64,000 nucleotides of DNA, taken from positions 1,488,001 to 1,552,000 of the forward strand of contig CAWIOF010000002.1 in the NCBI GenBank assembly GCA_963837715.1, in the 5' to 3' direction. Positions 17,880 to 26,587 of the stretch are shown piece after piece. Position numbers and translations under genes: made by a program. Below the pieces are notes generated by a model. It ran no database searches, was not told the origin of the DNA, and saw only the letters and a program-made list of their open reading frames with translations. Numbering within the stretch: the first letter of the stretch is position 1; the number at the start of each line of letters is the position of its first letter. This DNA is from JANYLB01 sp963837715. GTDB lineage: Bacteria > Actinomycetota > Acidimicrobiia > IMCC26256 > JANYLB01.

Positions 17880-19021
17880 TCACGAGCGCGACTCGGTCGC
17901 GGGGGTCGCACCCACGTCGGCGATCACCGAGGCGACCCGGTCGATGTCTTCCGGCGCGAGGGCCGGGTACAGCGGGAGACTCACCACCTCCGACGCGACG
18001 CGGTCGGTGACGGGGAGCGGCCGATCGGCCGACGCGGCGTGCGACTGCTGTCGGTGCACCGGCGGATCGAAGTAGCAGCGGGTGTCGATCCCCTCGGCCC
18101 GCAGCGCAGCGCGCAGTTCGTCGCGGGTGTGACCGAACTCCGACGCGTCGACGGCGATCGTGAAGTCCTTCCACGTCGAATCGTCGTCGGGCGCCAGCAC
18201 CTGCACCCTGATGCCGGCAATGTCGCGCAATCGATCGCGGTACCGGTCGGCCAACGCGACCCTCGTGGCCAGGTGCTCGTCGAGATCGACGAGCGACTCG
18301 AGGGCCGTCGCGGCATGGAACTCCGACATCCGGGCGTTCAGGCCGACGAATCGCGTGTCGTAGTCGCCGGGGTTCCCGTAGTCGCGGCCGATGCGGATCA
18401 CGTCGGCGATGTCTTTGCGGTTGGTGGCGACGATGCCACCCTCGCCGGCGACCACCGGCTTCGTGGGGCTCATGCTGAACACCTCGACGTCGCCGAATCC
18501 GCCGATCGGGCGGCCCCGGTGCCGCGAGCCCGAGCGCGTGTGCAGCATCGAACACGAGAGGGATGCCGGCGTCGGCGGCGACCTTCTCCCACTCCTCGGG
18601 TGCGGCCGGCGCGCCGAAGATGTGGGTGATCAGGAGCGCGGCTCGCTCCGTCGACACGCGTGCGGGCGTCGTCGAGGTCGGCGAGGAAGGTCACCGGGTC
18701 ACACTCGACGAAGCGGGGTCGGGCACCGACCCACGCGACCGCGTGCGCCGACGCAGAGAAGGTGAAGCTCGGCAGCACGACGGGTCCGGTCGGCTCGAGC
18801 GCCCGGAACGAGAGCATGAGTCCGGCGGTGCACGACGCAACGGCGACGACGTGTTCGACACCGAGTCGGTCGGCGAGCGTCGCCTCGAGCTCACGGACCA
18901 GCGGACCGTTCGTGAGCTGCCCGCGACCGTACGAAGCGTCGAGGCGAGCCGTGACGCGCGCGAGCGGGGGCACCGGAGGGCGGACGAACGCCAAGCCTTC
19001 CGGGAAGGCCGGATCACGCAT
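17880..19021 (-). CDS. DegT/DnrJ/EryC1 PLP aminotransferase (FdtB/PglE-like), two frameshifts
   Basis: These enzymes transaminate keto-sugar nucleotides with pyridoxal phosphate. Joining three frames gives one full-length protein of about 380 aa: RDPAFPEGLAFVRPPVPPLA with HVVAVASCTAGLMLSFRALE (cofactor-phosphate region), then after about 18655 ALLITHIFGAPAAPEEWEKV and LVFDAAHALG (aspartate stacking region), then after about 18520 GDVEVFSMSPTKPVVAGEGG with the Schiff-base lysine. The C-terminal domain ends at 17880. Both breaks are repaired by removing one base; the second lies in a GGG run. It lies between the 4,6-dehydratase and the WecA-like gene, so amination of a 4-keto sugar made by the former is likely. 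Confidence 0.82.
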
Positions 19022-19163
19022 GGGTCCCGCCTCCGTGCTGCATCGCCCCCCACAAGAGCTGCAATGACTCCCCGACGACCCCGAAACGCAGGTCGGACGA
19101 CCAGTCTCGTGGGCGGCGCGGCGCGAGGGCAAGGGCCGATCGACCTACCGCCGGGGTCTTCTC
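19022..19163. other. Short intergenic region between aminotransferase and WecA-like genes
   Basis: No gene or clear hairpin is seen in these 142 bp. Because both flanking genes are on the minus strand, it may hold the promoter of the aminotransferase. Confidence 0.3.
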
Positions 19164-20123
19164 CTACTGTTCACGGTCGACGGTCGACGCGACGAATCCG
19201 CCGCCGACCGCCACCCCGGCGACGACCAGAGCACCACACACGGTGCAGATCAGGGCACCTGCCGCGCCGAGTCCCGTGGCCAGGACCCCGGCCGCGGCGA
19301 GCACGGCCTGGGCCAGCGCCAGCACCACGGTGGAGCCCCGTACCGTCCAGCCCCGGTCCACGAGCTGGTCGTACAGGTGGCTGCGATCGCCCGCGAACAG
19401 GGGATGGCCGGCCCGGAGGCGCCGCAGGACCGCCACCGCGGTGTCGGCCAGCGGGACCGCCACGATCAGTGGCGTCGCCAGCAGGACCGACCACGTTCCG
19501 GTGGGTCCGCCGGAACCGTCGGTCCCGACGAGCGCGAGGGCCGGCGCCACGGCGAGCGCAGTACCGAGGAGGTACGCGCCGCTGTCGCCGAGGTAGATCC
19601 GCGCCGGTGGGAGGTTGTAGACGAGGAACCCGGCGAGCACACCGGCGAGCGCGAGCCCGAACGCACGGGCGTCGCCCCCGACCGCGGCGAACGCGAGGGC
19701 CGACATCGCCGCGACGGAGGCCGCGAGACCGTCTTGCCCGTCGAGCAGGTTGACCGCGTTGACCAGCACGATCACCAGCCCGCCCGTCGCGATCCGGATC
19801 AGCGGATCACCCGGAACCGTCGCCGCCGCGGCAACGCCGATGCCGCATTCGGCCCCGAGGCGCATCGCGGCTGAGATCGGCCGGAGATCGTCGGCGAGAC
19901 CGAGCGCGAGCGCGAGCACCAACGGCACCAGCAACTCGATCCGGTCGACCGCGACCACCCCCACGACCAGTCCCGCGAAGACGGCTACCCCACCGAGGTA
20001 CGCGACGGGCCGTCGATGGGTCTTGAGCGGGCCCGGTCGGTCGACGATGCCGGCCCGGCGCGCGACGAGCGCGGCGATCGGCGTGGCGACCAGCCCGACC
20101 GCCAGCGCTACGAGGAACTCCAC
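19164..20123 (-). CDS. WecA/MraY-family phosphoglycosyltransferase, 319 aa
   Basis: This is an integral membrane enzyme with about ten helices that attaches a sugar-1-phosphate to a polyprenyl phosphate, starting glycan assembly. The family motifs are all visible: LALGLADDLRPIS (aspartate pair), VNAVNLLDGQDGLAASVA, YLGDSGAYLLGTAL, and the C-terminal AGHPLFAGDRSHLYDQL histidine loop of WecA/TagO-type members. Length is a little shorter than WecA but usual for actinobacterial forms. The stretch PLKTHRRPVAYLGGV early in the protein is also typical. It overlaps the downstream half of the GNAT gene (20108-20123), indicating an operon. It probably provides the first lipid-linked sugar for the polysaccharide made by this locus. 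Confidence 0.87.
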   Translation of the reverse strand: MEFLVALAVGLVATPIAALVARRAGIVDRPGPLKTHRRPVAYLGGVAVFAGLVVGVVAVDRIELLVPLVLALALGLADDLRPISAAMRLGAECGIGVAAAATVPGDPLIRIATGGLVIVLVNAVNLLDGQDGLAASVAAMSALAFAAVGGDARAFGLALAGVLAGFLVYNLPPARIYLGDSGAYLLGTALAVAPALALVGTDGSGGPTGTWSVLLATPLIVAVPLADTAVAVLRRLRAGHPLFAGDRSHLYDQLVDRGWTVRGSTVVLALAQAVLAAAGVLATGLGAAGALICTVCGALVVAGVAVGGGFVASTVDREQ

Positions 20124-20701
20124 ACCAACACCTCCGACGGCGTGCCCTCGTGGACCGCGATCTGCTCGCGTCGCACGAAACCACAGCGGGAGTAGAGCGC
20201 CAGCGCGGCGACGTTGTCCGCGCCGGTGACCACCTTCGCCGCGACGACACCCCGACGACGGAACTCGCTCGTCGCGGCCTCCACGACGTGCGTTCCCACC
20301 CCCCGGCCGGTGGCCCGTGGATCAACCGCCACCGAGAGGATCTCGGCGTCGGGGAGGTCGCCCGTGCTCCCCGGGTAGCGGAGGGTCTCGAGCACCCGCC
20401 GCCAGGAACCCAGGAGACGCGGCGCGGCTGCGATCCCCGCGATCACACCGTCGCGGAGCACGAACCGTTTGTACAGGTCGCCCACGTCGAGCGCTCCGGC
20501 CGCGAAGCCGACGACTGTCGCCGTGTCGCCGAGTGGTTCCTCGACGACGAACGCGAAGGCGTCGGGAGACGCGACGATCCGGCGGTAGAGGATCCGGAGG
20601 AAGCGGGGACCGAGCTCCGACAGGAACCCCTCCGCCATGCGCGTCTCGTGCAGCTCCGCCAGTCTCGGGGCGTCGGCGGCACGCGCGGGGCGGACGGTCA
20701 C
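20108..20701 (-). CDS. GNAT-family N-acetyltransferase, 197 aa
   Basis: GNAT enzymes move acetyl groups from acetyl-CoA to amines. The sequence begins MTVRPARAADAPRLAELHET (strand-helix start typical of GNAT), and has EILSVAVDPRATGRGVGTHV, which contains the Q/R-x-x-G-x-G/A acetyl-CoA loop, and NVAALALYSRCGFVRR at the C-terminal strand. It overlaps the WecA-like gene by 16 bp. WecD, the dTDP-fucosamine N-acetyltransferase, is also a GNAT, so acetylation of an amino sugar made by the 4,6-dehydratase and DegT aminotransferase here is plausible. This is an inference from context. Confidence 0.82.
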   Translation of the reverse strand: MTVRPARAADAPRLAELHETRMAEGFLSELGPRFLRILYRRIVASPDAFAFVVEEPLGDTATVVGFAAGALDVGDLYKRFVLRDGVIAGIAAAPRLLGSWRRVLETLRYPGSTGDLPDAEILSVAVDPRATGRGVGTHVVEAATSEFRRRGVVAAKVVTGADNVAALALYSRCGFVRREQIAVHEGTPSEVLVWSSS

Positions 20702-20717
20702 GAGTCCACCGGAGCCG

Positions 20718-21911
20718 TCACGGGGTCACACCCGGTCGGCTCGGACCGAGCAGCCGGGCGTAGACCTCGAGGGTCGTGTCGATCACCCGGCGGTCGTCGA
20801 ACTCCTGCTCGGCCTTCCTCCGGGCGGCCGCGCCCATGTCGGCCCGCACCTGGTCGTCGGACGCCAGGTCGGCCACGGCGCGCGCCATCGCATCTGCATC
20901 GCGCACGGGAACGAGGAATCCGGTCGTCCCCTGGTCGACGACCTGGCGACACCCCCGGATGTCGGTGACGACCACGGGAAGACCCATCGCGGCGGCCTCC
21001 ATCGCCGATCGGGGCCACCCTTCCCGGTACGACGCGAGCACGTACAGGTCCATCGCGGCGTAGAGCTCGTCGACATCGTCGCGCATGCCGAGGAAGGTGA
21101 CTCCCCCGTCGCGCTCGGCGACAGCCATCGCATCGAGATCGACCGCGTCGCCCTTGGCGTCCTCGACGGGGCCGACCACGACCACCTTCACCTGCGGCGC
21201 GAGGTCGCGGAGTCGCTCCGCCGCCGCGAAGACCTCGCGGTATCCCTTCTCCCACACCAGTCGGCCGACGACACCGCAGACGACGTCGTCGGGGCCCGCG
21301 CCGAACGACGCCCGCAACGCCGTCCGCGCGGCGGCGTCGAACCGCGACGGGTCGAAGCGGTCCAGGTCGATCCCGTTCCCGAGGAGGTGGAGCTTGGCTT
21401 CGGGGACGCGCAACGCGCGCAGCGTCTCGACGTCTTCGGGGTTCTGGACCAGTTCCGCATCGGAGCAGGTCGACGCGACGCGCTCGAGCCCGTACACCAG
21501 CGTCCGTTTGGCCAGCGGGTCGTCGGGCACGGCGTAGAGGCCGTGCACCGTGTTCACGACGGCGGGAACCCGAGCGGCCCGGGCCGCGATCCGCCCGTAG
21601 ACCCCCGGCTTCGGGTTGTGCGTGTGGACCAGATCCGGGCCGAGCCGGCGGAACAGCGATCGGAGCTCCACCAGCGCACGGAGGTCGCGGCCCGGCGCCA
21701 TCGACCGGGTCAACGAGTCGAGGGCGTGGTGTTCGATCCCCCACGACTCCAGATCAGCGACGTGGGGCCCCGGCCCCGACACCCCGATGACCTCGTACCC
21801 GGCGGCGGCGAACGCTCGCAGCTGCGGACCGAGCAGGAGCGAGAGACTGATGTCGCTCGTGGTCAGGTGCACGATCCGGGGCCGGACCCGTGCCGCGCGG
21901 TACCCGCTCAC
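20718..21911 (-). CDS. GT4-family glycosyltransferase, 397 aa
   Basis: The protein is a GT-B-fold retaining glycosyltransferase. The N-terminal domain starts RIVHLTTSDISLSLLLGPQL and carries DLVHTHNPKPGVYGRIAARA, the usual H-x-H-x-P stretch; the C-terminal domain has VVCGVVGRLVWEKGYREVF, GVTFLGMRDDVDELYAAMDL and SYREGWPRSAMEAAAMGLPV with the E-x7-E nucleotide-sugar-binding motif. The GTG start at 21911 overlaps the deacetylase stop by 4 bp (GTGA), indicating coupling. It resembles polysaccharide-type transferases such as those adding N-acetylated hexosamines. The donor is not predictable. Confidence 0.87.
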   Translation of the reverse strand: MSGYRAARVRPRIVHLTTSDISLSLLLGPQLRAFAAAGYEVIGVSGPGPHVADLESWGIEHHALDSLTRSMAPGRDLRALVELRSLFRRLGPDLVHTHNPKPGVYGRIAARAARVPAVVNTVHGLYAVPDDPLAKRTLVYGLERVASTCSDAELVQNPEDVETLRALRVPEAKLHLLGNGIDLDRFDPSRFDAAARTALRASFGAGPDDVVCGVVGRLVWEKGYREVFAAAERLRDLAPQVKVVVVGPVEDAKGDAVDLDAMAVAERDGGVTFLGMRDDVDELYAAMDLYVLASYREGWPRSAMEAAAMGLPVVVTDIRGCRQVVDQGTTGFLVPVRDADAMARAVADLASDDQVRADMGAAARRKAEQEFDDRRVIDTTLEVYARLLGPSRPGVTP

Positions 21912-22762
21912 GTCTCCGCTCCCGAGTACCGGACCCGGTTCAGGAGGCGCCGGACCTCGTCTTCGAAGACCATCCCACCGGCCACCTTGGCTCGGAACCA
22001 CTGCATCTCGTCGGCGCGTTGGATCGGCGACCGCGCGAGGCGGAACGGATCGGTGGCGCCGAACCGGTTGGGGCGGGTGCCCGCGAGGGCCGCTGATCGA
22101 TACCGCGCCGCAACCTCTCGTCGTGCCGCGGGCGAACCGTCGAGCGCCTTCGGGTAGGCGAAGTGACCCGCGACGACCCCCACGCGGTCCTCGATCAGCT
22201 CGTTCGCGGTGTCGAGCTCGCGCCGGACGGCCTCGGGTGTGGCCCGATCGAGCAACGCGTGGGTGTGGGTGTGCGACCCGATCGTCACGAGTCCGGTGTC
22301 GACGGCGTCGCGCAGCCCGCTCCACGACACCGGAGGCGCGCCGTAGGGCATCTCGCGCTGCTCCTCCACGAACCCGGTCGCCACGTAGAGCGTCGCTGGG
22401 ATCCCGTGCTCGACGAGCACGGGCACCGCGACGTCGACGAAGTCGGCCGTGCCGTCGTCGAAGGTGACGACCACCGGGTCGAGCGCGGCCGGCTGGGTCG
22501 GGGACGGTCCCGGTGCGGCGAGCGCGTCGAGGGCCGCGTCGAGCGTCGTCGCCCGACCACTCGCGGCCAGCGCGGCCATCTGCTCCGAGAATCGGTTCCG
22601 GGTGAGGTCGAGCTCGAGGCCGGACCCACCGCCGACCCGGTGGTAGATGAGCACCACGACACCGCGCGGCGGTGGCCGCAACCGGTCGACCGCAGCCGCC
22701 GAGATCTTCAGCGCCCGCAGCGCGCGTGCTCGCACCGGCCCAGTATCGCCCACCTCCCCCAT
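21908..22762 (-). CDS. Polysaccharide deacetylase (NodB-type, CE4), 284 aa
   Basis: CE4 enzymes remove acetyl groups from N-acetylated sugars in a metal-dependent way. The NodB motifs are visible: VVVTFDDGTADFVDVAVPVL (T-F-D-D-G with the metal aspartate) and GLVTIGSHTHTHALLDRAT (H-x-x-x-H), followed by FAYPKALDGSP. It opens with VVVLIYHRVGGGSGLELDLT, typical of lipid-linked or surface glycan deacetylases. No signal peptide is seen, so it may act at the cytoplasmic face. It is coupled to the downstream glycosyltransferase and follows a stem-loop. Confidence 0.87.
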   Translation of the reverse strand: MGEVGDTGPVRARALRALKISAAAVDRLRPPPRGVVVLIYHRVGGGSGLELDLTRNRFSEQMAALAASGRATTLDAALDALAAPGPSPTQPAALDPVVVTFDDGTADFVDVAVPVLVEHGIPATLYVATGFVEEQREMPYGAPPVSWSGLRDAVDTGLVTIGSHTHTHALLDRATPEAVRRELDTANELIEDRVGVVAGHFAYPKALDGSPAARREVAARYRSAALAGTRPNRFGATDPFRLARSPIQRADEMQWFRAKVAGGMVFEDEVRRLLNRVRYSGAET

Positions 22763-22771
22763 CCCACCCTG

Positions 22772-22816
22772 CGTTGGGTCGCTTGTGCCGCACAGAGCGG
22801 CCGAAGTGACCCAACG
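22772..22816 (-). terminator. Stem-loop between same-strand genes
   Basis: Arms cgttgggtcgctt (22772-22784) and aagtgacccaacg (22804-22816) pair over 13 bp with one mismatch around a 19-nt loop. It lies between the upstream acetyltransferase gene and the deacetylase gene, so it may attenuate or end the upstream transcript. There is no T-tract. Confidence 0.55.
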
Positions 22817-22832
22817 GCCGGGGGCTGGGTAG

Positions 22833-23816
22833 CTAGAAGAGTTCGATGTCGCCGAGGGTGAGGTCCCACTCGCGGGGCACGACGGGGTCCGACACTGCCC
22901 GCCAGGTGAGGAGCGGGCCCTGGCCGGGGAGCCGGATCATCCCGCCGGGTGCCACCACTCCCCCGCCCAGTCGGATCAGATAGTCGGCGTCGGCGACGCG
23001 CAGCAGCGCCTGCACCAACCGTCGTGCGACACGGGGATCTCCGCGGGGCACCAGCAGATCGCACAGCGCGACCTCACGGGCGGGACCGCGGTTGCGGACC
23101 CGGAAGAGCGCCACCCCGCCCGCGAGCCCTCGCGACCCCACGATGGCCCGATAGCCGAGCAACGGCGTTCCGTACCGCCACCGCAGGTACGCGGGCGTGC
23201 GGTTCGTCCGCAGCGCCGCACCCGTCGGGAGCGACGCGAGGAGCTCCGCCCGGGCCTCGTCGTCGGCGAGCACGTCGGCCGCGGGATCACCGGCGGTCGT
23301 CTCGGCCGACCAGCGATCGGCGGGCACCCGGGCCGACACGATCCGCGGCACCGCGCCGAGGCGCACCGGCCGGACCGACGTCGCCAGTCGACCGACCGTC
23401 TGCCACCCCATCTTGAGGTACCCGGGTCGGCTCTGGTCGTTCGGCGTGTTGAACACGAAGCCGACGCCTTCGCCCCGCAGCTCCTCGATCGCGTGCAGGG
23501 TGAGCCGGGTGAAGATCCCGCGACCCTGGTAGTCGGGATGCGTCGCGGTGTCGACCGCGCGCACCGCCCGGACGAGCACGTCGCCGCGCCGGAACTCCCA
23601 CGGCATCAGCACCCGGATCCCCGCGATGCGGTCGCCGTCGCAGGCGACCCACGCCGGCGACCGGCCGAACGCGTTCTGCTCGTGCTTCCACGCGAAGAGC
23701 TGCTCGTAGCGGGGATCGGTGCCGTCGCGCCCGAGTGACGCCGCCAGCAGCGCCAGGATCTCCGACCGGTCGGAAGTCGTCGCCCGGCGGATGACCAAGC
23801 CGTCGTCGGTGCTCAC
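22833..23816 (-). CDS. GNAT-family acetyltransferase, 327 aa
   Basis: The first half is a GNAT domain: GLVIRRATTSDRSEILALLA at the start, then VRAVDTATHPDYQGRGIFTR with the acetyl-CoA Q-G-R-G-I loop, and FVFNTPNDQSRPGYLKMGWQ at the last strand. The second half (about residues 165-327) is a further alpha/beta domain including AYLRWRYGTPLLGYRAIVGS, as in two-domain GNATs found in glycan loci. It overlaps the upstream glycosyltransferase by 4 bp. Acetylation of a sugar or lipid intermediate of this locus is likely, but the acceptor is unknown. Confidence 0.8.
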   Translation of the reverse strand: MSTDDGLVIRRATTSDRSEILALLAASLGRDGTDPRYEQLFAWKHEQNAFGRSPAWVACDGDRIAGIRVLMPWEFRRGDVLVRAVRAVDTATHPDYQGRGIFTRLTLHAIEELRGEGVGFVFNTPNDQSRPGYLKMGWQTVGRLATSVRPVRLGAVPRIVSARVPADRWSAETTAGDPAADVLADDEARAELLASLPTGAALRTNRTPAYLRWRYGTPLLGYRAIVGSRGLAGGVALFRVRNRGPAREVALCDLLVPRGDPRVARRLVQALLRVADADYLIRLGGGVVAPGGMIRLPGQGPLLTWRAVSDPVVPREWDLTLGDIELF

Positions 23817-24913
23817 GCGATCTCCCGGTACACGGCCTCGATGCGGGCCACGGCGGTGCGGATGTCGAAGCGCTCTCCCGCGATCGTCGCCGCCGCGGCC
23901 ATGCGCGCGCGGACCGACGGGTCGATCACCAGCTCCGCGATCGCGCCCGCGAGTGCTTCGGGATCCGACGGTCGCACGAGGCGTCCCTCCACGCCGTCGG
24001 TCACCGCGCCGGGTACGCCGCCGACATTGGTCATCGCTACCGGGAGACCGAGCGCGAGTGCTTCCATCAGCGCGACGGGGAGGCCTTCGTTGTCGGACGC
24101 GAGGGTGAAGAGGTCGCAGGCCGCGAGCACCCGGACTGCGTCTTCCCGGTGCCCGAGCAGCAGCACCCGGTCGCCGAGCCCCAGCGACGCGTGGAGCTCC
24201 CGCATCTCGGTCTCGAGCGGCCCCTGGCCCACTGCGACGATCCGCACCGGTACGTCGCGCTCGGCCAGGAGCGCCGCGGCGCGCAGGAGGTTCGGGTAGT
24301 CCTTCTGGCGTCGGAAGTTCGCGATCGTGCCCGCGACGATCTCACCGGGCCCGATGCCGAGCTCGACGCGTACGGCGTCGCGGTGAACGGCCTCGGCCCG
24401 GACCGCGTCGAGGTGCACACCGTGGACGATCACCTCGGTCCGAGACCGGAGGCGGGGCCAGATCGTGTCGTAGACCTCGTTCGACACCGCGACGTCGGCG
24501 TCGTCGAGCGGGTAGGTCACGCCGTTGAGGATCCGCGTCGGGGTCGAGAAGCTGGAGAACGTGTTGTGCACGGTGTACACCAGCCGGGGGCGAACCCGGC
24601 GCGGCAGTGTGCGCACGACGAGCCGCGCGATCCCGGCCGCATACGGGGAGTGCGCGTGCAGCACGTCGACCGGCTCCGCGTGGAGGCGGGCGCGCAGCCG
24701 ATGGGCCCACCGCAGGTCGCGCTCGTCACCGACTTCGAGGCACTGCGTCGGCACGTCGAGCGCCTCCAACTCGGCCACGAGGTGATCCTTCCAGGGCAGG
24801 AGGTACGCGACCTCGAAGGAGAACTCGTCGCGATCGTGGGCCGCGGCCGCGGCGACGAGCAACCGCTCCGCGCCACCCGGTCCGAGCCCCTTCACGAGCC
24901 AGAGCACCCTCAC
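23813..24913 (-). CDS. GT4-family glycosyltransferase, 366 aa
   Basis: A GT-B glycosyltransferase beginning VLWLVKGLGPGGAERLLVAA, the signature start of many polysaccharide transferases, with HSPYAAGIARLVVRTL in the N-domain. The C-domain has GTIANFRRQKDYPNLLRAAA, GHREDAVRVLAACDLFTLAS and DNEGLPVALMEALALGLPVA with the donor-binding glutamates. It starts at a GTG at 24913 that directly follows a tandem repeat. An ATG inside the repeat begins MVGSAG and stops at a TGA overlapping this GTG, so a short upstream frame could couple to it. The C-terminus overlaps the GNAT gene by 4 bp. Confidence 0.87.
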   Translation of the reverse strand: MRVLWLVKGLGPGGAERLLVAAAAAHDRDEFSFEVAYLLPWKDHLVAELEALDVPTQCLEVGDERDLRWAHRLRARLHAEPVDVLHAHSPYAAGIARLVVRTLPRRVRPRLVYTVHNTFSSFSTPTRILNGVTYPLDDADVAVSNEVYDTIWPRLRSRTEVIVHGVHLDAVRAEAVHRDAVRVELGIGPGEIVAGTIANFRRQKDYPNLLRAAALLAERDVPVRIVAVGQGPLETEMRELHASLGLGDRVLLLGHREDAVRVLAACDLFTLASDNEGLPVALMEALALGLPVAMTNVGGVPGAVTDGVEGRLVRPSDPEALAGAIAELVIDPSVRARMAAAATIAGERFDIRTAVARIEAVYREIA

Positions 24914-24914
24914 C

Positions 24915-25113
24915 CAGCGGATCCGACCATCAAATCGGAGGAGGAGCGGAGCCGGCGGACACGTCGCGCGGGACGAGAACCGGTGAGCGATCGAGCCGAC
25001 GCAGCGGATCCGACCATCAAATCGGAGGAGGAGCGGAGCCGGCGGACACGTCCGCGGGACGAGAACCGGTGAGCGATCGAGCCGACGCAGCGGATCCGAC
25101 CATCAAATCAGAG
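24915..25113. repeat. Tandem repeat, two 86-87-bp units plus a partial third
   Basis: The phrase starting cagcggatccgaccatcaaa recurs at 24915, 25002 and 25088. Units one and two are 87 and 86 bp and nearly identical, differing in acgtcgcgcggg against acgtccgcggg; the third is cut after about 26 bp. The array fills the gap between the glycosyltransferase start and the sugar dehydrogenase stop codon, which lies inside the third copy. Each full unit contains the 29-bp core of the dispersed repeat. Confidence 0.9.
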
Positions 25114-26403
25114 GATCTCGCCCGGGAACTCGCGGCCCCGCAGCATCCCCTTGGCGTCGAAGACGAGCGACGCGGTCCGGCAGATGTCGTCGGGATCGAA
25201 CGCGGGATGGTCGACGAGCACGACGACGAGATCAGCCGCCGCGAGCGCATCGGGCCCGTAGGGCACCAGGGAGAGGCCGAGGCCGGCCAGGTTCGCCTCG
25301 GGAACATGCGGATCGCACGCCTCGAGGTCGGCGCCGAGTGCGGCGAGGCGTTCGGCGACCGCCACCGACGGCGACTCGCGCCAGTCGGACGTCGCGGCCT
25401 TGTACGCGACGCCGAGCAGGAGGATGCGCGTGCCCCGCACCGCCCGACCGTGCCGGTTGAGCAGGCCGATGATGCGTTGGACCACGTAGTCGGGCATGTG
25501 CTCGTTGACGTCGTTCGCGAGCTCGACGAACCGGAACGCGTGGCCCGACCGTCGACGCACGCTCCACGAGAGGTACGACGGATCCACCGGGAGGCAGTGG
25601 CCCCCCACCCCGGGACCGGGGGTGAACCGCATGTAGCCGAACGGCTTCGTCGATGCGGCGTCGATCGCGCTCCAGATGTCGACACCGAGGTCGCCGGCGA
25701 ACATCGCCAGTTCGTTCACCAACGCGATGTTGACGTGGCGGAACGTGTTCTCGAGCAGCTTCACCAGCTCGGCCTCGGCGGTGGAGCCGACCGGCACGAC
25801 CTTGTCGACCAGCGCGCCGTAGAAGGCCTCCACCCGTTGGAGCGATCCGGCATCGATGCCCGACACGACCTTCGGGGTGTTCTCGAAAGTCCACTGCGGG
25901 TTGCCGGGGTCGATCCGTTCCGGCGAGTACCCGAGGAAGAAGTCCGCACCCGCGTGCAGGCCGTGGGCTTCGAGCAGCGGCCGCACGAGCTCCTCGGTGG
26001 TGCCCGGGTAGGTGGTCGACTCCAACACGACGAGTGCTCCGGGCCGCAGCCGGCTCGCGAGCGTGACCGACGCGGCGCGCACATAGCTGAGATCCGGTGC
26101 ACCTTCCCGGAGCGGTGTCGGCACCGAGATGACCGCGATGTCGAAGTCGGCGAGGTCGTCGGCCTGGTCGGTCACCCGATAGCCGCTCGCCCGGGCGGCG
26201 GAGACGCGGGAATCCGGGACATCAGCGACGTAGGACCGCCCCTCGCCGAGCGCAGCGACGCGCTCGGCGTCGATCTCGTATCCGGTGACGGGGAAGCCCG
26301 CCTCCGCGGCACGCATGGCCAACGGGAGTCCGACGTAGCCCTGACCGACCACGACGACGCGCGCAGTGCGGTCCTCGATGCGGGCGAGCAGATCGGTCGT
26401 CAT
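25108..26403 (-). CDS. UDP-N-acetylhexosamine 6-dehydrogenase (WbpA/WecC-like), 431 aa
   Basis: The enzyme oxidises the C6 hydroxyl of a UDP-sugar with NAD. The N-terminal Rossmann motif is VVVVGQGYVGLPLAMRAAEA. The middle has AVISVPTPLREGAPDLSYVR and VVLESTTYPGTTEELVRPLL, the latter characteristic of UDP-GlcNAc/ManNAc dehydrogenases; the catalytic cysteine lies in PGPGVGGHCLPVDPSYLSW. The UDP-binding C-terminal domain contains LLLGVAYKAATSDWRESPSV. The start MTTDLLARIEDR at 26403 gives normal length. It belongs to the minus-strand polysaccharide operon and is separated from the glycosyltransferase by the tandem repeat, in which its stop codon is embedded. Confidence 0.88.
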   Translation of the reverse strand: MTTDLLARIEDRTARVVVVGQGYVGLPLAMRAAEAGFPVTGYEIDAERVAALGEGRSYVADVPDSRVSAARASGYRVTDQADDLADFDIAVISVPTPLREGAPDLSYVRAASVTLASRLRPGALVVLESTTYPGTTEELVRPLLEAHGLHAGADFFLGYSPERIDPGNPQWTFENTPKVVSGIDAGSLQRVEAFYGALVDKVVPVGSTAEAELVKLLENTFRHVNIALVNELAMFAGDLGVDIWSAIDAASTKPFGYMRFTPGPGVGGHCLPVDPSYLSWSVRRRSGHAFRFVELANDVNEHMPDYVVQRIIGLLNRHGRAVRGTRILLLGVAYKAATSDWRESPSVAVAERLAALGADLEACDPHVPEANLAGLGLSLVPYGPDALAAADLVVVLVDHPAFDPDDICRTASLVFDAKGMLRGREFPGEIL

Positions 26404-26587
26404 GGCGAGCACTCCTGGGCCGTCGACGGCCCGGCTACGGCCGAAAACGGTACCACGGTCCACGCGCACCACCTCGCGGCGAGTCGTGTCGGGCAACCGA
26501 CCGACGAGCGGGTCCGCTAGCGTCGAACGTGCCGCCGAACCCGTCCCCCCGAACCCGTGTCCATCGCCCGGCGGCGGAGGAACTTCG
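26404..26587. promoter_or_regulatory. Divergent promoter region
   Basis: This 184-bp gap separates the minus-strand polysaccharide operon from the plus-strand sulfate-activation operon. A tag between 26515 and 26525 (gctagcgtc) could be a -10 for the Rrf2 gene. No clear Rrf2-type palindrome is visible. Confidence 0.35.

Noticed and set aside
24915..25113. Possible CRISPR array
   Set aside because: The repeats are 86-87 bp, directly contiguous with no unique spacers, and only about 2.3 units; no cas genes are near.
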